From contig NZ_LT907975.1 of the NCBI RefSeq assembly GCF_900217235.1, forward strand, positions 3,757,001 to 3,821,000: DNA of 64,000 nt, given 5' to 3'. Positions 31,531 through 39,314 of this stretch are shown here, in pieces. The notes under the pieces are model-generated. The model was not told the origin of the DNA. It ran no database searches and saw nothing but the letters and a program-made list of their open reading frames with translations. Origin of the DNA: Pseudodesulfovibrio profundus. Its GTDB lineage: Bacteria; Desulfobacterota; Desulfovibrionia; Desulfovibrionales; Desulfovibrionaceae. The translations under genes and the position numbers were made by a program. Within the stretch, counting starts at the first letter, position 1. The number at the start of each line of letters is the position of its first letter.

Positions 31531-31569
31531 ATTTCTCGCCCACTGATTTTGAGTTTGTGGTTGATTAAC

Positions 31570-34278
31570 CTATCGTTTGAATATCCAGCAACGGTGAACC
31601 TTCGGTTTCCATATTTGCTTTCCGCTTTCGTCCAGGTCTGAGGACTTGTATTTTTCCCAACGGCTGGACACGTTCTTGCCGGAGGCGATGAGCTTGTGGC
31701 GTTTGCCGTGTTTGAGCAGCTTCTTCAGCTGGTTCATATCGGGGAGTTCCTGTCCCTGGTGCAGGCATTCTTTTCTGTACTGGTTCAGGTTGATGGCGAT
31801 CTGTTCATGTTTATTGGAATGGTTCAGGAACTCTTCGGTGTCGGCTTCCCTGGCGTTGTTTATGTATTGAACCGTTTCCCAAAATTGCTCGACAAGCGGA
31901 TGGTCAGCTGCGAGGCGCTGCTCCCTGGCTTCGGCTCGTTCCAATATATAGTCGCCAAGCTTCGCAACTCGTTCATCTGTCATGCTGGGAAACATGATTT
32001 GTAGTGCTTTCCCGAAGGCTGCGACCTGGGCGTGGTTCTTGGCTATTCGCTCGTTGCGGATTTTGTCGCTTTTGCTGAAGAGGTCTTCAAAATGGTGAAA
32101 AGCCTGCTCATAGGTTTCGAGAATCTTTCGCTCGTTTTTCAAAGCTTTGCGGAGAAAGCCGCCAACGGTTTTACTGTTTTGCTTTTCAAACCATCGGGCG
32201 ATGTCTCGCGATCCCGGCTTATGGTGGCGCTTGTCGACATGGACATGGACGACGCGCTGCAGCAGTGCTTCGGATCCGTCGACTTCTGCGTTTTGGCTGA
32301 TGATGAGGGCTGAACGGAATGGGCTCTCCTCGATGTCGTTGCCGCGCTTGGCTATTCCGAGTGTGCCGGTACCGCGTCCGTTAAAGAATGGTTTGCAGAG
32401 GTCAAAATCAAACTGCTTTGCCTTGGCATCGGGTGATCCATTGTCCCGATCAGACTCGATGAGAACGACAGGCATATTGGATACCTGGTTCATTGCTCGA
32501 CGTCGGCCTGCAACCGTGGCCTTCATGATATCGAATCCTTCCCAATCGTCACGGCCACAACAGGCCCAAAGGAATTCAAGCGCCGTCGACTTACCTGCAC
32601 CAGGTTCGCCGGTGAACTCCAAAAAAGGAAAAGACTTGTGCCTGTCCCTGACTTGTTGAACAAACAGACTGCCGACCCAGAAGGCCAGCAGGACCATGCC
32701 CTGGTAATGAAAGGCTGTGATATATTTGTCTAGCCAGGATGGATCAAATTCACCTTCCGTGACGATGTGAGTTCCCATCAGGCTTGTTTTGATACCTCGC
32801 TGCCCGACATCAAAGTAGCCATCCTTGTTCATTTCCAGTTCTTTGCCATTTAAGTAGGCGCGGTCCTGAAAGACATAGGCTTTTGTCTTGTCATCATATC
32901 CAACAAAGGGAATGGACGAGACCATCCGCATTCGTTTGCCAAGCCAGCGGTCCCGCAGGCTCTTCAATTGTTTGAAGTCTCCATCGAAGACGCCGCCTCG
33001 GGTCTTGTTCAGCAGCGCCTTATGCAGCGCGTCGGGACTGGTAATGTTTGTCCCCTCCAGACGAACGATATCCGGTGCGGTGCCGTTGGCGTAGTGAATC
33101 TCGAAAACGTAGTACTGTTCACCCATGACGTCGTCGATTTCCATGTAAAGAAAGCGCGGGAGAGTGTTGGATAATTTGTCCACGTCATGGTGACGCATGA
33201 AAATGTTCCAGCCCTGTTCCGAACCCAGGTCAATTTTCTCCGGCTCTGGTTCGCCGTCTTCCTTCTTACCTGGGGAAAGCTCGCCTTCAATCTTGTCGGT
33301 GTAGACCTCTGCGGAATAAAGCGCGTTGGCATAATCCAGAGTGAAGGTGCGGTACCCGTTCCGCATGTACATGTAATAGGCTTTTTCATGGACATTCTCG
33401 GCCATGAACAACTTGCCGTGGTAGAGACGATCATTGATAAAAGTATCGGTGAGCCGTCCATCACGGTAGTAATCATCCCAATCCATCCCGTTATCCGGCA
33501 GGAGTAGGACCTCATACTTCTCGCCCATTTCCTGCAGCATTCGCACAAACCGTCTTGTTCCCTTGCGTCCGGCTTTGTCTCCATCCAGAGCTATGACCCA
33601 GGTTATATTTTTGCCGCTGTGTTCCTCAATGAAAAGGCTTGGGAAGTTGCCAGACGATAAGCAGGCTGCAGCATTCTTAGGCTCTTTCATGTGGTACATT
33701 GCCGCTGCATGTATACAGCCTTCAACCAGAAAACAGCGATCACCTTCATTCAAAGAAAAGTCGGGCGGGGTCCACGCCATTCCTTTGTGTGCACCTTGAA
33801 AGTGTGCTTTGCGGCCAATCTTTTGAATGAATCGGTTGTCAATGAATCGCTCCATCCAGATGCCTGCCCCCTTATCAATGTAAAAGCGCACAGTGGGTGT
33901 GAACTCATTTGAGCGTGGCCGTTGAAATGAACCTTGCTCATACCAGCCTCGAATTTTGGAAAGGTCAAAGCCTCGGTCAATTCCGAGATATGCAGAAGCT
34001 GTGGCGTTCCTATCTTTTTCAGTAGGTGGATATTTGGTGGCGAAGTCAGCAAACAAATCAGGGAGTAATTCGCGGGTAGAGGATGACCAACCACATTTGT
34101 TAAGCCTGCCACACTGAACCTTCCAAGGCTTTTCCGTGCTGATGAACAGTTCCTTTTTCCCGCAACAGGGACAAATCCCCTTCCGAAGGTATTCGCCCTG
34201 TTGCTGGAATTGGAGGGAAGATTCGGCCAGCAACGCACGGACAACCTCTTCAACTCCTATGTCTTTTCGGTATGTCAC
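31570..34278 (-). CDS. Phage replicative primase-helicase
   Basis: 902 residues. The start is GTG 34278 because AGGAG lies 5 bases upstream, overlapping the stop of the preceding gene; the longer open frame overlaps that gene. A zinc-binding primase motif (CPCCGKKELFIS ... VQCGRLNKCGW) is followed by a TOPRIM domain (RCFLVEGCIHAAAM; VIALDGDKAGRKG). The C-terminal ATPase has Walker A GEPGAGKST. No P2-type gpA rolling-circle initiator was found, so replication is probably theta-type, starting at an origin such as the iteron region. Confidence 0.88.
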   Translation of the reverse strand: MTYRKDIGVEEVVRALLAESSLQFQQQGEYLRKGICPCCGKKELFISTEKPWKVQCGRLNKCGWSSSTRELLPDLFADFATKYPPTEKDRNATASAYLGIDRGFDLSKIRGWYEQGSFQRPRSNEFTPTVRFYIDKGAGIWMERFIDNRFIQKIGRKAHFQGAHKGMAWTPPDFSLNEGDRCFLVEGCIHAAAMYHMKEPKNAAACLSSGNFPSLFIEEHSGKNITWVIALDGDKAGRKGTRRFVRMLQEMGEKYEVLLLPDNGMDWDDYYRDGRLTDTFINDRLYHGKLFMAENVHEKAYYMYMRNGYRTFTLDYANALYSAEVYTDKIEGELSPGKKEDGEPEPEKIDLGSEQGWNIFMRHHDVDKLSNTLPRFLYMEIDDVMGEQYYVFEIHYANGTAPDIVRLEGTNITSPDALHKALLNKTRGGVFDGDFKQLKSLRDRWLGKRMRMVSSIPFVGYDDKTKAYVFQDRAYLNGKELEMNKDGYFDVGQRGIKTSLMGTHIVTEGEFDPSWLDKYITAFHYQGMVLLAFWVGSLFVQQVRDRHKSFPFLEFTGEPGAGKSTALEFLWACCGRDDWEGFDIMKATVAGRRRAMNQVSNMPVVLIESDRDNGSPDAKAKQFDFDLCKPFFNGRGTGTLGIAKRGNDIEESPFRSALIISQNAEVDGSEALLQRVVHVHVDKRHHKPGSRDIARWFEKQNSKTVGGFLRKALKNERKILETYEQAFHHFEDLFSKSDKIRNERIAKNHAQVAAFGKALQIMFPSMTDERVAKLGDYILERAEAREQRLAADHPLVEQFWETVQYINNAREADTEEFLNHSNKHEQIAINLNQYRKECLHQGQELPDMNQLKKLLKHGKRHKLIASGKNVSSRWEKYKSSDLDESGKQIWKPKVHRCWIFKR

Positions 34279-34279
34279 G

Positions 34280-34630
34280 TTATCTCCTGGGCGTGGATGC
34301 GGTGAAAATGGGGTCACCAATGGGGGTACCGTCGGGGATAAATTCGCCGTTTGTAATGGTTCCAAGAGTTTCATTGACAAAACGATTTGCCAGAGAGTCC
34401 AGTTTTATTACTCGCTGGTTGTGTCCCCCAGGGCCGCAGTGCGGAGCGTTAATCCTCAAAGTCCCTACAAAGGCATGGAGAGATGACGCTCTCTTAAAGG
34501 CTGCGTCTCCATGGAACTGAGGAAGAATTTCAAGAAGTGAAATCTCATCTTTTTGTTTTCTGATGCCTATACTGAGAAAAAGAGCCAGCTGATGCTTTCT
34601 TGCCATTCGTGTCTTTTCTCTTTGAGTCAT
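34280..34630 (-). CDS. Early-region protein of unknown function
   Basis: 116 residues, basic (MTQREKTRMARKHQLALFLSIG). The middle has DAAFKRASSLHAFVGTLRINAPHCGPGGHNQRVIKLDSLANRFVNETLG. It overlaps the previous gene by 4 bp and ends one base before the primase start, so it belongs to the early replication operon. No family recognised. Confidence 0.6.
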   Translation of the reverse strand: MTQREKTRMARKHQLALFLSIGIRKQKDEISLLEILPQFHGDAAFKRASSLHAFVGTLRINAPHCGPGGHNQRVIKLDSLANRFVNETLGTITNGEFIPDGTPIGDPIFTASTPRR

Positions 34631-34932
34631 GCCGTCACCTTCTGTTTTGGATTGTCGTTTATGCCCAGGGTTTCTTCGTCCAATGGGATCATGCCGACGG
34701 CTTGAATGTATTCATTGCGGATCTGTTCAGCCTCCTTCAGGGCAAGGGCCATACTCCTGACAGGCTTAGTGACGCGAACGCCTCGGAGACGTCCCGCAAC
34801 TTTAAGGTCCAAACCTTCAATGACTGAGACAGTGTCTACCGGGCCATTTATGAGGAACCGGAGAAGATCATCTTTATCAGGGGAGTCATGGAGCCAAGAT
34901 TTTTGCTTTGGATTCAATTCGTAAGCACTCAT
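34627..34932 (-). CDS. Early-region protein of unknown function
   Basis: 101 residues (MSAYELNPKQKSWLHDSPDK). It contains DDLLRFLINGPVDTVSVIEGLDLKVAGRLRGVRV and SMALALKEAEQIRNEYIQAVGM. It shares one base with the stop of the upstream CII-like gene and overlaps the next gene by 4 bp, so the early genes are tightly coupled. No family recognised. Confidence 0.6.
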   Translation of the reverse strand: MSAYELNPKQKSWLHDSPDKDDLLRFLINGPVDTVSVIEGLDLKVAGRLRGVRVTKPVRSMALALKEAEQIRNEYIQAVGMIPLDEETLGINDNPKQKVTA

Positions 34933-35432
34933 TATTCCCCCTTGGTTGTCTGGCCTTTCAGTTTGCGTTCCATGGCTCCGAGGTCACCGAGGGTTTCAAA
35001 AGCTTTCGTTGCCACTTGGCCCACTTCTTCCTTGAGCTTGCGGATCTCTTTCAGGTCGAGCTTTCCGTCTTCGATGGCCTTGGCGGCGTATTGTCCTACG
35101 TCGCCGACTTCGGAATAGAGTTCCCCGGCGCGCATAATGAGTTCTTGGCAGTCGATATCAACATGCTCCATATCTTGGTCAGCCAGTAGGACATTGAACT
35201 GCAACCACTTCAAAATGATGGTGTTGCCCACGACGGTGCAGAATTTTGGGAGTTCTTCGTAGGACGGAAAATAGCGCCCTGTGGCGAATACTCGGCGGGT
35301 CTTGTCGATTTTCCAGCCCATCCTTTCCATGAGCTGCTGTTGGGTCAGGCCAGAAAGAGCGAAAGCCTGCTTAAAGGCATCTTCAGGGGCCAATCCGGCC
35401 AGCGTCTTTGCGTCAACAAATGAGTGTTCCAT
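34932..35432 (-). CDS. Phage regulatory protein CII (CP76-like)
   Basis: 166 residues. The N-terminal HTH reads AFALSGLTQQQLMERMGWKIDKTRRVFATGRYFPSYEELPKFCTVVGN, as in the Phage_CP76 family that activates lysogeny promoters. The C-terminal half is a helical oligomerisation region (ELYSEVGDVGQYAAKAIEDGKLDLKEIRKLKEEV). It is first or second in the leftward early operon. Confidence 0.72.
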   Translation of the reverse strand: MEHSFVDAKTLAGLAPEDAFKQAFALSGLTQQQLMERMGWKIDKTRRVFATGRYFPSYEELPKFCTVVGNTIILKWLQFNVLLADQDMEHVDIDCQELIMRAGELYSEVGDVGQYAAKAIEDGKLDLKEIRKLKEEVGQVATKAFETLGDLGAMERKLKGQTTKGE

Positions 35433-35484
35433 TGTATTTCTCCTCCGTCTGGAAATACGTTGATTGCAGGGATTCCCCCACGTG

Positions 35485-35694
35485 CTAGGACTTAGACTCG
35501 CCCTCGAACAAATCAGGTCGAAGATTTTTGACCGGGATCATTAGTTTGGCGTGATAGCGGGCTACCGCGGCTTCCGGGACGGCTGCTGCTTTACAGTGCC
35601 TCATTACGGTGGCGCGGTCTTTTCCGACCATGCGCGCCAGGTCTGCGTAGCTGAGCTGATACCTCTGCCGATATTGTTCGAGTGCGTTTTCCAT
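35485..35694 (-). CDS. Cro/Cox-like small HTH regulator
   Basis: 69 residues. The HTH reads LSYADLARMVGKDRATVMRHCKAAAVPEAAVARYHAKL. It is divergent from the two-domain repressor with a 72-bp gap, the usual layout of a lysis-lysogeny switch. It is probably the first gene of the leftward early operon. Confidence 0.75.
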   Translation of the reverse strand: MENALEQYRQRYQLSYADLARMVGKDRATVMRHCKAAAVPEAAVARYHAKLMIPVKNLRPDLFEGESKS

Positions 35695-35700
35695 GACTGC

Positions 35701-35755
35701 CTTGTTGCATCAGCACAACAATAAAGTCAATATTAAATTAAGCGCCAAGTTAACG
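35701..35755. promoter_or_regulatory. Immunity-region operators
   Basis: CTTGTTGCATC (35701-35711) and AAGTTAACG (35747-35755) lie between the divergent HTH genes. Both words recur before the integrase (36326-36336 and 36303-36311). TTGTTG-N8-CAACAA (about 35702-35721) is an inverted repeat. Shared words in two promoter regions suggest common repressor sites. Confidence 0.55.
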
Positions 35756-35766
35756 AGAGGGGGTAT

Positions 35767-36285
35767 ATGTCCGAAAGCATGGATAGTTTTAAAATCAACG
35801 AACGCGCTTGGTTTCTTATTCTTTCAAAGGTGAACGCATTGCTGGAGAAGGGAGAGACGCAGTCTTCTGTTGCTCGGATTATTGGCTGCGATCGTGCTAC
35901 CGTTAACCGTTGGATTCAAGACCGTAGAGGCGGTGAACGCACAACCTTCAGGGATATGATTCGATATCTGGATAGGCTGCGGATCCCCTTACATGAAGTC
36001 TTTGATGTAAGCGAAGGCGAGTTGCCTCCGCCTTCACCAGACCGAACCCCTACGGAGTTGGATAAGTCGATCGCTTCAACCTTGGTGGTAGTTGCCAAGG
36101 CAGTAGGCAAAGGGACTGCGGATATTGCACGGGAACTGGAGTTGTTGGATCTGCCTGATATTCAAGCCATGCTGAAGGGTCGCGCAACTATGAGAACAAG
36201 CGACTTCTCCAAAATTTGCAAGGCTATTGGTGTGGACCCTGGCGTCATTCTGAAGCGAGCGGAGTCTCTCCAATCTGACGATTAA
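35767..36285 (+). CDS. CI-like phage repressor
   Basis: 172 residues. Two HTH-like regions are seen: ETQSSVARIIGCDRATVNRWIQDRRGGERTTFRDMIRYLDRLRI (about 27-70) and GTADIARELELLDLPDIQAMLKGRATMRTSDFSKICKAIGV (about 118-160), separated by a proline-rich linker. There is no LexA-like peptidase domain, so classic RecA-driven self-cleavage is not expected. It probably maintains lysogeny and controls the divergent early operon. Confidence 0.75.
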   Translation: MSESMDSFKINERAWFLILSKVNALLEKGETQSSVARIIGCDRATVNRWIQDRRGGERTTFRDMIRYLDRLRIPLHEVFDVSEGELPPPSPDRTPTELDKSIASTLVVVAKAVGKGTADIARELELLDLPDIQAMLKGRATMRTSDFSKICKAIGVDPGVILKRAESLQSDD

Positions 36286-36302
36286 TTTTTCCTTCTTGGG
36301 AA

Positions 36303-36336
36303 AAGTTAACGTTTTGTTGACTTAGCTTGTTGCATC
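36303..36336 (+). promoter_or_regulatory. Integrase upstream regulatory words
   Basis: AAGTTAACG (36303-36311) and CTTGTTGCATC (36326-36336, within GTTGC-ATCGTG-GCAAC) repeat the words from the repressor promoter region, in reversed order. This points to shared control of integrase and immunity genes. Confidence 0.5.
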
Positions 36337-37543
36337 GTGGCAACACAGGGGCCTTCAAAAAATGAGGGCTCCTAAATGGATCGTTGGTTGAAAATGGGTG
36401 CAGCGTGCAAGGCTGCGAATTGTCATCGGGATACCATGATGAAATGGATTCGCGATGGGCATGTCGTTGCCGAGCAGCGCCCTGCAGGAAAGCGTATGGA
36501 TTGGGTAATCCTGGAACGCTCCCTGAACAACCCCACCAACGAATTTGAAATTGAAGCCCTCGCTCTTCTTGAGAAGGTCGGGCCATTGGTGGATGTTATG
36601 GCCATAAGTAAAAAGCCTTTCAAAGTTTCCGGCAAAACAAGCTGGTATTACAGGGTAGACAAGCGTCGTCTGTCTTTGGGAACAAACAATTATTCCAAAG
36701 CCTGTAAGCTGCTTGGAAGAATGAAGGACGCCTATCTGAGCGGCAAACTCGACCATTTACTAGGCGAGTGCAGCATGACTTTAGGCGAGTTCAAAAACGA
36801 ATATGAACCGTGGGCAGAGGAAACCCAGCCGACCAAAACTTTCAAGGCCAATATGCTTGCCTTGAAAAAGGTCATCGGGATTGAAGGTGAAAGCCAGCGC
36901 CTAGACCGACTGACCATGAGAACTATGGATGAACTTAAGCGGCTTAAGAGGGAGTCGAAAAAAAAGGGCGAAGCACGCAAGCCTCTGAAGCCGACAACAA
37001 TCAACAACTACATTCGACATGCCAAGGCCGTTCTCAATAAGGCCGTTGATTGGGGATACCTAAAGGCTAATCCCTTCAGAGGGGCAAAAGAGTTACCGAA
37101 GGGTAAGCGGGTTGAATTCCTAGACCCGGGAAAGTCCGCTGAATTTCTAAACAAGATTAAGGATGTTGACGTACGTCGCTTTGCCGCAGCCTGTATCTCC
37201 ACTGGCCGTCGTCGTTCAGAGATCTTCCGGCTGACCTGGGATGATATCCTATGGGATGACAACAAATATTTCATCGCCAAGGAAAAGCGCCACCTTTGCA
37301 AAACCTATCCGATGAGCACGACCTTCAAGGTTGTGCTGCAGTCCATGCCGAGAGGCAAGGGCCGGATCTTCGACAGGTGGGCGCACCCTGACACCTACAC
37401 ACACAAGATCAAGGAAGCGATGTGCGCGGCAGGCGTCGGCCATCTACGCCTGCACGATCTGCGACACTCCTTCGCTGTTGATTTTCTCGACAAGGGGGGA
37501 AATATCAAAGCGCTGCAGGAGCTGCTCGGTCACTCCGAATTCA

Positions 37544-38821
37544 GACTTGAGACCTCTGCGCATCCCCTTTTCGCGTCCGTGCCTTGCGCTCCGCACCCAA
37601 TTTGATGTTCTGACCGCACCCCAGCTTGGGCTCATTCCCGGCCTTTTCCTGCCATTTCTGGCCGAAATGCCGGATTTTGGACGCACCTCTCCCTTCAGGC
37701 TCGCGCCAGTCGAACAGCTTTTTTCAAATTGAACGCCATGGCGAGGATGTGGAACTCTCCCTCCACCTTCTCACGACCCACGTATCGGGACCGAAAGAAT
37801 GCGTAGCCACGTTTGAGTGTGCCGAAGGCCCGCTCGACTATTTGCCGAATGCTGCTGATGTCACGGTTGCGGGTCTTTTCGAAGTCTGTCAGCCTGCCGC
37901 CACGAGGCGTCTTGTCCATGGTTCCGTCCTCCAAATCGCGATCAAACAGAATGTCCCGGTTCTTCCCGCTGCAATAGCCCTTGTCCGCATAAACCCGTGC
38001 GCCGGGATCAAGGCCGACGCCATTCACGAGCCGCTCGAATTCGCCCGTGTCCGAATGGTTCGCGGGAGTGATGTGACCACAGAGCAGAAACCCGTCTCGA
38101 CTGTCCGTCGCGGCATGGAGCTTGTAGCCGTAATAGGCCCGATTTCTCTTGCGGAGCCAGGCCGCCTCCTCGTCATCCGAATAGCTGACCCGGCAGTCCA
38201 CCGGCCCATCCTGTTCTTCGGCGTCCTCGGAACGGTCCTCAGGCATCACGTCGATAACCTTGCGCGGCCGCCGCTGCGACTCGACTACCGAGGCGTCCAC
38301 CACGGCTCCCTCACGGACAAGAAGCCCTTGTCCTTCAAGCTGGCGGTTAAGCATGTCGAGCAAGGAGTCCAGCACCTTCAGGCGGATCAAACCGTTACGG
38401 AAACGGCATATGGTGGTCTCGTCCGGCACGTCGTCCTCGATGGAAAAACCGGTAAATCTGACAAAGGAGAGCCGGTCGAGCAGCGCCTGCTCCACGCCCG
38501 GATCACTCAGGTTGTACCAACGCTGCAAGAGCAGAATCTTGAACATCGCCAGAGGCGGATAGGCGGGATTGCCCACGGCGTTGGCCTTGCGCCTGATCTT
38601 CTTGCACAGAAAGGCGTTGATGGGCTGCCAGTCGATGAGTTCGTTGATCTCATCCAGAAATGTGGTCTTGGTTCTGCGGTGCCCCAGGAAGTAATCACCC
38701 AACCGAGGTCCTTTCTGCCGAATAGCCATGCCTTCCTCCTTTGGATGGAGAAATAATAGCATAATAAATCAAATAGTTAAAGAGTAAAAGTGTGGGATTT
38801 GCCGTGCAGAGGTCTCGACTT
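37544..38821 (-). mobile_element. IS5-like insertion sequence, copy 2
   Basis: 37549-38816 (1268 bp), with GAGACCTCTGC terminal repeats and the duplication GACTT at 37544-37548 and 38817-38821. It has the same length and encodes the same protein as copy 1 but is inverted. It sits inside the integrase gene. Confidence 0.94.
37695..38729 (-). CDS. IS5-like DDE transposase, copy 2
   Basis: 344 residues from ATG 38729 with AGGAGG upstream, identical in translation to copy 1 at 21494. The DDE motifs VDASVV, VYADKGYCSG and RQIVERAFGTLKR are all present, so both copies may be active. Confidence 0.93.
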   Translation of the reverse strand: MAIRQKGPRLGDYFLGHRRTKTTFLDEINELIDWQPINAFLCKKIRRKANAVGNPAYPPLAMFKILLLQRWYNLSDPGVEQALLDRLSFVRFTGFSIEDDVPDETTICRFRNGLIRLKVLDSLLDMLNRQLEGQGLLVREGAVVDASVVESQRRPRKVIDVMPEDRSEDAEEQDGPVDCRVSYSDDEEAAWLRKRNRAYYGYKLHAATDSRDGFLLCGHITPANHSDTGEFERLVNGVGLDPGARVYADKGYCSGKNRDILFDRDLEDGTMDKTPRGGRLTDFEKTRNRDISSIRQIVERAFGTLKRGYAFFRSRYVGREKVEGEFHILAMAFNLKKAVRLARA

Positions 38822-38932
38822 ACATCCGACATCTACGCCCACATGACCGATGAGCATTTGCAGGAGGCTGTGAATCTTGTTGGCTTCGGTGGTCCGGTCG
38901 ATCTCTTCACAGACAAAAAATAGGCAATCTAG

Positions 38933-38982
38933 AGGGACCTTTTAGGGACCACTTAGGGACTCCAACTATGGGCAGAGGGACC
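38933..38982 (+). repeat. Candidate integrase arm-type sites, right
   Basis: AGGGACC or AGGGACT starts at 38933, 38944 and 38955, an exact 11-bp period, with another AGGGACC at 38976 inside the following hairpin. The same heptamer and spacing occur beside attL. Likely integrase arm-binding sites. Confidence 0.6.
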
Positions 38983-39012
38983 ACAAAAGTGGTCCCTCTG
39001 CCCTGGTTTTCG
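38970..39012 (+). terminator. Hairpin after the integrase remnant
   Basis: A perfect 15-bp stem (38970-38984 with 38989-39003, loop AAAA) is followed by TGGTTTTCG. It may end integrase transcription; its arms also contain the AGGGACC word, so it may have a second role in integrase binding. Confidence 0.65.
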
Positions 39013-39029
39013 ATAGTTTTCGTAGGTAT

Positions 39030-39067
39030 AAAAAAAGGCTGACAATGGGTGGAAACCCTTGTCAGCC
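39030..39067 (-). terminator. Element-borne replacement terminator for tRNA-Thr
   Basis: On the minus strand GGCTGACAA pairs with TTGTCAGCC with an inner GGG/CCC, followed by seven T. It lies 12 bases past the tRNA 3' end. Its stem is unlike the chromosomal terminator at 634-664, but it has the same place relative to the tRNA, so the prophage restores termination after integration. Confidence 0.82.
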
Positions 39068-39079
39068 CTTGATTTACCG

Positions 39080-39155
<76 letters not shown>

Positions 39156-39314
39156 GAAACGGGAGGTTTTTTTATACTAGGCGGTGGAGGCGGGTCAAGG
39201 GAAAATAGGGAGTGATCAGATTATAATTGTCTGGCTTTTTCATAAGTGGGGTTTTAGTGTAGATTCCTATCGATTGTTGAATATTGTTATTACTTCTGAC
39301 CGGGTTGGCCGTGC

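Larger units (their letters stand above)
36376..38923 (+). pseudogene. Tyrosine integrase, interrupted by an IS5-like element
   Basis: The 5' part (36376-37548) encodes a helix-turn-helix start (LKMGAACKAANCHRDTMMKWIRDGHVV), a SAM-like core-binding domain and the catalytic residues Arg (TGRRRSEIF) and His-x2-Arg (LHDLRHSF), then LGHSEFRL. The IS (37549-38816, GACTT duplication) interrupts it there. The 3' remnant 38817-38923 continues TSDIYAHMT, with the nucleophile Tyr, to TAG 38921-38923. Removing the IS and one GACTT restores one frame of about 424 codons. As it stands the recombinase is inactive, so excision should be blocked. Confidence 0.93.

Noticed and set aside
21407-38816. Composite transposon formed by the two IS copies
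   Set aside because: Each copy has its own different 5-bp target duplication (GATAC and GACTT), and the DNA between is ordinary phage genome, so two separate insertions explain it better.
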